This document shows, in pieces, positions 27,912 through 34,402 of a DNA stretch of 34,402 bases (its first letter is position 1; each line of letters opens with the position of its first letter). Both the position numbers and the translations under genes were made by a program. Location of the stretch: contig DAIAOV010000023.1 in the NCBI GenBank assembly GCA_027437055.1, positions 1-34,402 of the forward strand, given 5' to 3'. The notes under the pieces are model-generated. The model saw only the letters and a program-made list of their open reading frames with translations. It was not told where the DNA came from and did not search any database. The stretch comes from Legionella sp. (GTDB taxonomy: Bacteria > Pseudomonadota > Gammaproteobacteria > Legionellales > Legionellaceae).

Positions 27912-29125
27912 TGGGCATCTGTGATAAATTATTGCTTAACGCGACTACGATTAATTCGCAAGGGATGCAATTACAGAATCAGGCCATTGCTATAAAAAAT
28001 GACAGGATAGAATGGTGTGGTTCTCAGGCTGAATTACCCCCTGCTATTATGGCCGGTGCTTTATCTCAGGAAAATTGCCAAGGGCAATTAGTTACCCCGG
28101 GTTTAATTGATTGTCATACTCATCTCGTTTATGCGGGTAATAGAGCAGCCGAGTTCCAATTGAAACTTGAAGGAGTAAGCTATGCGGAAATTGCTAAAGC
28201 CGGGGGGGGAATTATTTCTACCGTGCAGCAAACCAGAGAGGCCTCCGAAGACGAATTGATCGCACAATCTTTGCCAAGAATATTAGCCTTAAAAAATGAA
28301 GGGGTGACTACCGTCGAGATCAAGTCAGGCTACGGTTTGGATTTACCTACTGAGCTTAAGATGTTACGTGTTGCTCGTCGGCTGGGGGAGCAGGTTGGCT
28401 TAAGAGTAAAAACTACCTTTCTCGGAGCTCATGCTATACCTCCTGAGTATAAAGGGAATACCCAGGCTTATGTTGATTATGTATGTCATGAGATGTTGCC
28501 TGCAGTAAAGGAAACGGGTTTAGCTGATGCAGTCGATGTTTTTTGTGAAACCATTGCCTTTTCTCTTGAGCAAACGGAGCAAATTTTTCTTACTGCTCGC
28601 ACTTTAAATCTACCTATCAAATGTCATGCAGAGCAATTATCTAATTTGGGTGCTAGTGCATTAGCCGCTGAATTAGGCGCTTTATCTTGTGACCATTTGG
28701 AATTTCTAGAGGCAGCAGGTGCTTCTGCCATGGCCAAAGCCAATACAGTAGCGGTCTTGCTTCCCGGTGCTTTTTATTTTTTAAAGGAAAAACAGAAACC
28801 GCCTGTAACTTTATTGCGGGAGGCTGGTGTTGGTGTGGCTATTGCCACTGACTGCAATCCGGGCTCATCGCCAACGACTTCACTCTTGCTGATGATGAAC
28901 ATGGCCTGCCAATTTTTTTCCTTATCGGTGCCAGAGGTTTTGTCAGCAGTAACTTATCAAGCAGCTAAAGCTTTAGGTATTGACAAAGAAGTGGGGAGCA
29001 TTGCTCCCGGTCAAATGGCTGATTTGGTTTTATGGTCTATAAATGATAGTGCTGCACTATGTTATTATTTTGCTTACCCTCTTCCACATAGAACGATGAT
29101 TGGGGGACAGTGGTTACTGCAGTAG
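27911..29125 (+). CDS. hutI: Imidazolonepropionase HutI
   Basis: Amidohydrolase that opens 4-imidazolone-5-propionate to formimidoylglutamate, the substrate of HutG. It is 404 residues from ATG 27911, chosen because it overlaps the SDR stop as TAATG and gives the usual length; an upstream in-frame ATG at 27869 lies within the SDR gene. It shows the metal ligands H69 and H71 in DCHTH, the HutI segment YAGNRAAEF and [10 protein letters not shown], a [10 protein letters not shown] metal-site segment, and [11 protein letters not shown] near the C-terminus. Identification is secure. Confidence 0.95.
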   Translation: MGICDKLLLNATTINSQGMQLQNQAIAIKNDRIEWCGSQAELPPAIMAGALSQENCQGQLVTPGLIDCHTHLVYAGNRAAEFQLKLEGVSYAEIAKAGGGIISTVQQTREASEDELIAQSLPRILALKNEGVTTVEIKSGYGLDLPTELKMLRVARRLGEQVGLRVKTTFLGAHAIPPEYKGNTQAYVDYVCHEMLPAVKETGLADAVDVFCETIAFSLEQTEQIFLTARTLNLPIKCHAEQLSNLGASALAAELGALSCDHLEFLEAAGASAMAKANTVAVLLPGAFYFLKEKQKPPVTLLREAGVGVAIATDCNPGSSPTTSLLLMMNMACQFFSLSVPEVLSAVTYQAAKALGIDKEVGSIAPGQMADLVLWSINDSAALCYYFAYPLPHRTMIGGQWLLQ

Positions 29126-29169
29126 CGTTTCGAAAGAAGTCTAATAAAATACTATTTAGGAGTAATTAA

Positions 29170-29865
29170 ATGCGACACCCATCAAGACGTGCATTAAAGA
29201 TATTGTTCTCTTTGGGATTTTTGTTGAATGCGATGATTGCTCAAGCAATTACCCCGGTGACTATAAAGAAAGAAACCGATAAGTATTTGGTTGATATTAA
29301 ATACCCTCAGGGATTTCAATCTTCTGAAGTGAATTCGACAATCAAAGAATTCATAGAAAAAACAAAAGATCAATTTATGAAGAGTTTATCCGAAGATGCG
29401 GATGTGCCTTCGGATGCTCCAGGAAAAACAGGACTGAATATTACCTACTCAGTACCTTATCAATCTAAAAATGCATTGAGTGTTCGTTTCAATGTATCTA
29501 TTTATCACCGCGGCGCTGCTCATCCTGCTAATAACGTCGTTGTGAAGAACTTTATCGATGGACATTCAGTTCAATTGTCTGATCTATTTGTTTCTGGAGC
29601 CGGTTATTTAAAACCTATAGCGGCGTTTTCTAAGCAAGCCATTACCGCGAAAAAAATATCGGATGCAAAATGGATAGCAGAGGGAACCAAACCTGCAGAA
29701 AAAAATTACGAAGTTTGGTCTTTTAATGATAAAGGGATAGCCATTATATTTAACAGCTATCAAGTCGCTGCTTATGTGTATGGTGAGCAGACAGTTGTTA
29801 TTCCATTAGATAATATTTCTTCTATGCTGAAACCTAAAATTTCTGCAACAGTGTGGGGTCGTTAA
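29170..29865 (+). CDS. Periplasmic DUF4163/DUF3298 (PdaC/RsiV-like) protein
   Basis: A 231-residue exported protein with a signal peptide (1-26, cleavage after AQA). The body has the DUF4163 plus DUF3298 pattern: early VDIKYPQ, middle SVRFNVSIYHRGAAHPANNV, then LSDLF, and a C-terminal FNSYQVAAYVYGEQTVVIPL close to the usual end of DUF3298. Such domains occur in lysozyme-binding anti-sigma factors and peptidoglycan deacetylase accessory regions, but no such partner is here. ATG 29170 follows TAGGAG. The stop overlaps the start of the OPT transporter gene (TAATG), implying coupled expression. Confidence 0.8.
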   Translation: MRHPSRRALKILFSLGFLLNAMIAQAITPVTIKKETDKYLVDIKYPQGFQSSEVNSTIKEFIEKTKDQFMKSLSEDADVPSDAPGKTGLNITYSVPYQSKNALSVRFNVSIYHRGAAHPANNVVVKNFIDGHSVQLSDLFVSGAGYLKPIAAFSKQAITAKKISDAKWIAEGTKPAEKNYEVWSFNDKGIAIIFNSYQVAAYVYGEQTVVIPLDNISSMLKPKISATVWGR

Positions 29866-31868
29866 TGGCTGATACTCCATTTATAGCAGCAAATCAAAAG
29901 GTAGCAGAGTTAACGTTTCGAGTTGTTTTGTTAGCCATAATACTGACTGTATTATTAGCTATGTCTAATGCTTATTTGGCCCTTAAATTAGGAATTTTAA
30001 CCTCTGCTTCTATTCCTGCTGCTATTATCTCAATGGGGATTTTGCGTCTATTTAAAAACTCTACCATCTTGGAAAATAATGCAGTACAAACCGCTGCTTC
30101 TGCTGGTGAAGCAGTAGCAGGCGGTATTGTTTATACTATTCCGGCTCTAATTATCATTCGGTTTTGGCACCATTTTGATTATGTGACCAATCTCTTAATT
30201 GCTGCGTGTGGTGGCATTTTAGGTGTTTTATTTTCAATTCCTTTGCGTCGAGTTTTGGTGAATGAAGAAGCGCTAAAATTCCCAGAAGGTCGAGCTATTG
30301 CTGAAGTATTGAAATCCTCCGCAGATAAAGTTGGGGGAATAAAAGATATTTTTATTGGCGGTCTCATTGGTGGTTTTATCGAGTTATTACAAATAGGTTT
30401 TAAATTAATTGCTAGTAGCTGGAACTATTGGTTTGTGGTGAAGCGTTCCTTATTTGGTTTTGGAGCTGGTTTTTCTGCAACCATGATAGGGGCGGGTTAT
30501 CTGGTAGGCCATGATATGGCAATTAGTATTTTTCTTGGAGCGGTGATTTCTTGGTTAATTGCCTTACCGATAGTCAGTCAGTTTTACCCTGAATTTTTAA
30601 ATCAGTATTCTCCGGAGCAAGCCTCTTCATTGCTGTGGAGCAGTGAAATGCGTTACTTAGGGATAGGGGCCATGTTATTCGCAGGAATGTGGACTTTTTT
30701 AAAATTAGTAAAACCCTTATCTAAAAGTATTAGTATTTCCTTTAAAGCTTTTATTTCCAAAGGGAAGACGAACACTCAATTACCTCGCACTGATAAAGAT
30801 ATTCCCATGCCTTTTATTCTCATGGGCATTGGTACAATGGCGGCAATATTATTTTTATTTTTTCAGTTTATATTTCCGTTACGCCAAGTAGGTTTAGAAA
30901 ATGGTTTTTCTCCCACCGTTGTATTTTGTGGTGTGCTCTACGTATTATTTATTGGCTTTTTATTTTCAGTAATTACCGCTTATTTTTCGGGGATGGTAGG
31001 CGTGACGGCAAGCCCTGGAAGTTCAGTGGTTATTGCTGGCATGCTGTTTGCAGCATGGTTGTTACTGACCGCAATAGATCACCTATTACCACTTCCTTTA
31101 AGTGCAGAACAAATTCAGGCAGCAGAAGCGATTACTATTATCATAGGATCTGTAGTCACCGGTATTGCAGCCATAGCTAATGATAACACTCAAGATTTAA
31201 AAGTGGGGCAGTTGGTCGGAGCAACCCCATGGAAACAACAGGTGATGTTGCTATTAGGCGTGATCATTTCTTCTTTGGTCATACCGCCAGTAATGCAATT
31301 ATTATTTGATGTCTATGGGATTGCGGGTGTGATGCCTCGCGAGGGGATGGACATTAGCCAGTCTTTACCTGCACCTACAGCAGCCCTTATGGCGGCAATT
31401 ACTGAAGCGGTGTTTAGGAATTCCTTGCCTTGGTCCATGATGTTAATTGGTTCTTGCGTCATTTTATTAGCTATTTTCTTAAACTATGTTTTTAAATTAA
31501 CACGTTGGATTAATTTATCTATTTTAGGTATCGCTATAGGCATGTATTTGCCTTTAGCCTCTTCCTTTCCACTATTTATAGGCGGCATGATTGCATTCTT
31601 TGTTCAAAAAAGGCTACAGCGCCTTAATCATAGTTCAGAAGAAGCGGTTTCTAGAAAGCAAAAGGGCACGTTAATCGCTTGCGGACTTGTTGCAGGCTCA
31701 GCCATTATGGATGTTCTTCTAGCTATTCCCTTCTCCATTCTTCATTCTCCTGATGCCTTACAACTGGTAGGCGCTGGATGGAAGGAATCAGGAGTTTACC
31801 TGGGGGTGTTCACTACGGTATTACTTGCTTGGTGGATTAACAAAAGGGTATGCCATAGTGCGGTCTAA
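29865..31868 (+). CDS. OPT-family oligopeptide transporter
   Basis: An inner-membrane protein of 667 residues with about 14-16 hydrophobic segments and OPT-superfamily features (NAYLALKLGILTSASIPAAI near the N-terminus; ENNAVQTAASAGEAVAGGIVY; NDNTQDLKVGQLVGATPWKQQ; LPAPTAALMA). Bacterial members are thought to take up peptides or metal chelates by proton symport; the substrate here is inferred only at family level. The start is ATG 29865, overlapping the upstream stop; a GTG at 29853 is in frame but inside the preceding gene. Coupling to the periplasmic DUF3298 protein suggests a functional pair. Confidence 0.9.
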   Translation: MADTPFIAANQKVAELTFRVVLLAIILTVLLAMSNAYLALKLGILTSASIPAAIISMGILRLFKNSTILENNAVQTAASAGEAVAGGIVYTIPALIIIRFWHHFDYVTNLLIAACGGILGVLFSIPLRRVLVNEEALKFPEGRAIAEVLKSSADKVGGIKDIFIGGLIGGFIELLQIGFKLIASSWNYWFVVKRSLFGFGAGFSATMIGAGYLVGHDMAISIFLGAVISWLIALPIVSQFYPEFLNQYSPEQASSLLWSSEMRYLGIGAMLFAGMWTFLKLVKPLSKSISISFKAFISKGKTNTQLPRTDKDIPMPFILMGIGTMAAILFLFFQFIFPLRQVGLENGFSPTVVFCGVLYVLFIGFLFSVITAYFSGMVGVTASPGSSVVIAGMLFAAWLLLTAIDHLLPLPLSAEQIQAAEAITIIIGSVVTGIAAIANDNTQDLKVGQLVGATPWKQQVMLLLGVIISSLVIPPVMQLLFDVYGIAGVMPREGMDISQSLPAPTAALMAAITEAVFRNSLPWSMMLIGSCVILLAIFLNYVFKLTRWINLSILGIAIGMYLPLASSFPLFIGGMIAFFVQKRLQRLNHSSEEAVSRKQKGTLIACGLVAGSAIMDVLLAIPFSILHSPDALQLVGAGWKESGVYLGVFTTVLLAWWINKRVCHSAV

Positions 31869-32249
31869 CCTCTTGTCCGCCGTTACCGTAGGTCGGGCAA
31901 CCAATTGCCCGACATGGAGTAAGTCCCTCTCCCTAGCCTTACCATTAAGTTAACATCACTTATGGATAAGGAATTATTTAATGACGAATTACCTCTACTT
32001 TGAAATATCTTAGCTTAATAGCAGTGTCCCTAACCCGCAAGTGGGCGATAACTTTTAGTGCCAATTGATTTGAATTGGAGCACGAAATCCTCTCTCCACC
32101 TTGGGGGAGAGGGTAGGGTGAGGAGATATAATAGCGTCGCATAGCGACTCTTTCACTCCTATATCTTGGCCACACTCATTATTTTCTGATCACTATAAAA
32201 AAATAAAAAACATCGTATCTATATGAATATAAAATATTTTTTCTTTTAA
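31869..32249. repeat. Intergenic region with two hairpins and a possible family 1 remnant
   Basis: GTCGGGCAA (31892-31900) pairs perfectly with TTGCCCGAC (31905-31913) around CCAA and shares the GTAGGTCGGG motif with family 1 copy A; it is placed to terminate the OPT transcript but lacks a T-run. ATTAAGTTAACATCACTT near 31948 resembles a decayed family 1 end. CTCTCC (32092-32097) with GGAGAG (32106-32111) forms a second hairpin within a polypurine stretch. No gene is visible. Confidence 0.5.
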
Positions 32250-32278
32250 TTGACGTATTTTACCTCATTGTTTACTAT
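32250..32278 (+). promoter_or_regulatory. Sigma-70-type promoter of the secreted Ig-like-repeat gene
   Basis: TTGACG (32250-32255), 17-bp spacer, TACTAT (32273-32278), 54 bp before the ATG. The element and its leader are repeated at 34143, which supports it as a real unit. Confidence 0.65.
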
Positions 32279-32332
32279 CGCAATCGGCTTGGAAATGCCT
32301 TATGGAAACTATGAAAATTATGGAGTAACCTC

Positions 32333-34009
32333 ATGGAAAATTTAAGTAAGTGCCAACATTCAAAACTAACGGAATGCCTAAATTTTGGAAGAAGTCTAAT
32401 ATCTCGATTGGCTATTAGTTTAAGTGCTTTTTGTTTTGTTAGCGCAGTGCAGGCAGTGCCTGTATGGAGCTTTACACCAGACACTAGTTTTTCACCTACA
32501 ACGTCGGTAACTTCAACAGGCATTACCACGGTGAAATACACTATAACCAATAACTCATCTAAACCTCATAATCTGGCCATCATGCCGCAACCAGGTGTAA
32601 GTCAAAACGGCCCGTGTTCTCTTGGCTCCAAAGGCTCTACCTGCACGCTCATATTAACCATTGCCGGTAGCGCTCTTCCTGCCAGTGGACTATCAGGCGG
32701 CCCTGTTCTTTGCCAAACTCAGCCTGATGGGAGGACTCCGAGTCCCCTTATGTGCTATCAGCCGAGCACTGCAGACAGTTTAGCCATTACCATCGTCCCT
32801 CATAACTTATCGATGTTACCCATCCCCTCCCAGGATGCTACAGCAAATCAACCCTTTGTTTACAATCTCAAATCAGCAGTAAAATTTTATGATGAAAATC
32901 AAGCGGCCGGCTTACCAGCCCAAGGAATAGTTTATCCTGTCGAACAAGATGGATTACGTTTTGATCCGGCCAGCTTTTCAATAGTAGGAACACCAATTCA
33001 TATTGGAAGCTACCACTTCAGTATTGGCGCACAAAATGCTAATGGCAGCGCAGCCCCTGTCGATATGCAAATAGAGGTTCAACCTAATCCTAAAGATAAA
33101 CCTGTTTTTAAACAAAATTATTCAGCGGCTAGTGTCTTACCGGAGCAACGATACAGTCTAAATCTCATGGAATTAATTGAGCCACAAGTTGGCTTCATGG
33201 TAACCAACCAGATTTCTTTTGATATTGATCGTGATTTTAGCCACCCTGATTGGTTAAGTATTGCAAAAGACGATAAGACACGTCTTGTGGGTAAAGTACC
33301 TCCAAGGGCAGCAGGAAAAATAGTAGAAGTTACCCTTATTGCCTCTTCCAATACAGGTGGCAAGTCCGATCCTATGACAATAAAAATTCCCATTGCTTAT
33401 GATCCTGCAATGAAACCTGTAATTAATGCATTTGAGTTGAAAAAAGTTGCGGGTACTCAATTTTATAAAGATTTATCCGAACATATAAATGATCCTGCCC
33501 ATGATTCTAGTCTTAGAATAGTTTTAGATAAGGTAGAACCGTATGTGACTTGGCTTCGTGTCTCTTCACTTAATCCCACCATTTTGGAGGGAGCTATTCC
33601 TCCTGAGGCTGCAGGTCAATTATTTCAACTGACATTATATGCCAGCACTTCAGTAGGTGGTCGATCTGAGCCAATAACTATTCCTTTGCAAATAAAGATA
33701 AATAAAGAGCTAACACCAAGGTTTAAAGCAGCTAATCCAATATTACCAATGGTCTATACTGGACAGCCTTTTTTCTATGATTTTGTCGCGAATAGAGATA
33801 TTTATCCTGAATATGATGATGCTCCTTATGAGGTTAAATTTGCTGAGAAATCTGAGCATCTAGATTGGTTGCGGATAGAAGATAATAAGTTGATTGCGGA
33901 TATGGTTCCTGAAATTAGAGATAGGCATATCAACATAAAAGTAGTAATAAAAAATATTCCTGGAGGGATGTCTGAAGTGTATTCTTTAAGATTAAAAGTT
34001 ATTAATTAA
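32333..34009 (+). CDS. Secreted protein with Ig/cadherin-like repeats
   Basis: A 558-residue exported protein. A charged N-terminus is followed by a hydrophobic signal segment (about 20-42, cleavage near VQA-VP). Residues about 43-150 form a cysteine-containing beta domain (YTITNNSS, GSTCTLIL, GGPVLC). Then come about four beta-sandwich repeats of roughly 100 residues, each ending with a pattern like WLSI...L.G.VPP.AAGK...VTLIASS..GGKS (for example around 33249-33375 and 33550-33670), as in putative Ig or cadherin-like dystroglycan repeats. There is no enzyme motif. ATG 32333 is preceded by GGAG. Such proteins usually bind surfaces or carbohydrates, but no function is established here. Its promoter and leader are duplicated downstream. 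Confidence 0.75.
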   Translation: MENLSKCQHSKLTECLNFGRSLISRLAISLSAFCFVSAVQAVPVWSFTPDTSFSPTTSVTSTGITTVKYTITNNSSKPHNLAIMPQPGVSQNGPCSLGSKGSTCTLILTIAGSALPASGLSGGPVLCQTQPDGRTPSPLMCYQPSTADSLAITIVPHNLSMLPIPSQDATANQPFVYNLKSAVKFYDENQAAGLPAQGIVYPVEQDGLRFDPASFSIVGTPIHIGSYHFSIGAQNANGSAAPVDMQIEVQPNPKDKPVFKQNYSAASVLPEQRYSLNLMELIEPQVGFMVTNQISFDIDRDFSHPDWLSIAKDDKTRLVGKVPPRAAGKIVEVTLIASSNTGGKSDPMTIKIPIAYDPAMKPVINAFELKKVAGTQFYKDLSEHINDPAHDSSLRIVLDKVEPYVTWLRVSSLNPTILEGAIPPEAAGQLFQLTLYASTSVGGRSEPITIPLQIKINKELTPRFKAANPILPMVYTGQPFFYDFVANRDIYPEYDDAPYEVKFAEKSEHLDWLRIEDNKLIADMVPEIRDRHINIKVVIKNIPGGMSEVYSLRLKVIN

Positions 34010-34045
34010 TTTATTATAGAGCTAAGTTCACGGACTAACTCTAGG

Positions 34046-34099
34046 GGCTGTTTACAACTCTACTAACTTGGCCCAAATGCTAGCGAATTGTAAACAGCC
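34046..34099. mobile_element. Short palindromic element, family 2 copy d
   Basis: GGCTGTTTACAA (34046-34057) and TTGTAAACAGCC (34088-34099) are exact inverted repeats, with the family core CTTGGCCCAAATGCT between. It is the shortest copy and lacks the large inner stem. It lies 36 bp after the stop of the secreted-protein gene. Confidence 0.7.
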
Positions 34100-34142
34100 T
34101 CTATAGCTTTCTAAAATTTTTTATCATGTAATAAATTTTTCG

Positions 34143-34171
34143 TTGACGTGCGTAACCTCATTGATTAATAT
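34143..34171 (+). promoter_or_regulatory. Duplicated sigma-70-type promoter
   Basis: TTGACG (34143-34148), 17-bp spacer sharing TAACCTCATTG-like sequence with the copy at 32250, TAATAT (34166-34171). The leader CAATCGGCTTGGAAATGCC (34174-34192) is identical to 32281-32299. Confidence 0.65.
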
Positions 34172-34216
34172 CACAATCGGCTTGGAAATGCCGCATGGAA
34201 ACTATGGAGTAGTCTC

Positions 34217-34372
34217 ATGAAAAAAGTAAATAAGTGCCAACATTGGAAAGGAATAAAGTTTCTAATCTCTTTTTGTATACAACATCAAATTTTTATTATT
34301 CTCATTTTATTACTTAACATCATCCATTCTGATGACGCGTTTTTCTGGCTAGATAGTTCTTCTTTTAAATAA
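34217..34372 (+). CDS. 51-codon ORF behind a duplicated promoter-leader
   Basis: ATG 34217 follows GGAG and the leader shared with the secreted-protein gene. The first codons (MKKVNKCQHWK) resemble that gene's start (MENLSKCQHSK). A hydrophobic segment follows (IFIILILLLNIIH, about 26-38), then DDAFFWLDSSSFK and a stop. It may be a decayed N-terminal copy of the upstream gene, cut after its signal region, or a small exported or membrane peptide. Its conservation cannot be judged from this window. Confidence 0.45.
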   Translation: MKKVNKCQHWKGIKFLISFCIQHQIFIILILLLNIIHSDDAFFWLDSSSFK

Positions 34373-34402
34373 AAATATAATAAGACAAGTCATTAAAGAT
34401 CG

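Noticed and set aside
31978-32550. Minus-strand ORFs of 65 and 91 codons before the secreted-protein gene
   Set aside because: One runs through hairpin repeats and the other opposes the promoter and start of the secreted-protein gene; no initiation signals.

Overview
The window looks like a chromosomal stretch from a Legionella-type gammaproteobacterium. The base composition is AT-rich. A soluble IcmL/DotI-like protein, an EnhA-like L,D-transpeptidase, a secreted GH5 cellulase and a very large coiled-coil protein with an acidic C-terminal tail (effector-like) sit among ordinary gammaproteobacterial housekeeping genes (proS, tolC, ttcA, kbl, tdh, ettA, hutG, hutI). The genus is inferred from this gene content. 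No rRNA or tRNA gene is visible.

Layout. 1-1120: remnant of a fused two-domain oligopeptide ABC ATPase. 1405-6633: a 1742-residue protein with a degenerate SecA-like motor region. 6773-9560: proS (-) and a LysR regulator (+), diverging. 9628-11934: a SulP transporter fused to a beta-carbonic anhydrase (-). 12353-14044: secreted GH5 glycosidase between two copies of one repeat core. 14476-17374 (-): a methyltransferase-tolC-ttcA operon. 17611-21671 (+): kbl, tdh (threonine to glycine plus acetyl-CoA) and ettA. 21807-23608: a lipoprotein L,D-transpeptidase and a Gfo/Idh/MocA oxidoreductase. 23703-26800 (-): hutG, the IcmL-like protein and a FadL-like porin, probably one transcript. 27150-29125 (+): an SDR translationally coupled to hutI. 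29170-31868 (+): a DUF3298-type periplasmic protein coupled to an OPT transporter. 32333-34372: a secreted Ig-like-repeat protein followed by a duplicated copy of its promoter and leader driving a 51-codon ORF.

The intergenic spaces are unusually rich in short palindromic elements. Family 1 has ends like AATGGCGTCAACTTAAG (copies at 1181, 12094, 14207, 23595); its first copy has about 30-bp terminal inverted repeats and a 10-bp direct repeat flanking it. Family 2 ends in CTGTTTACAA / TTGTAAACAG (8512, 18797, 21675, 34046). Family 3 is a 222-bp inverted-repeat element (26879). No transposase is present, so they look like non-autonomous, MITE-like elements moved in trans.

The most unusual items are the SecA-like giant protein with its ATPase motifs eroded, the IcmL-like periplasmic protein behind hutG, the palindromic element families, and the duplicated promoter-leader at the right end.
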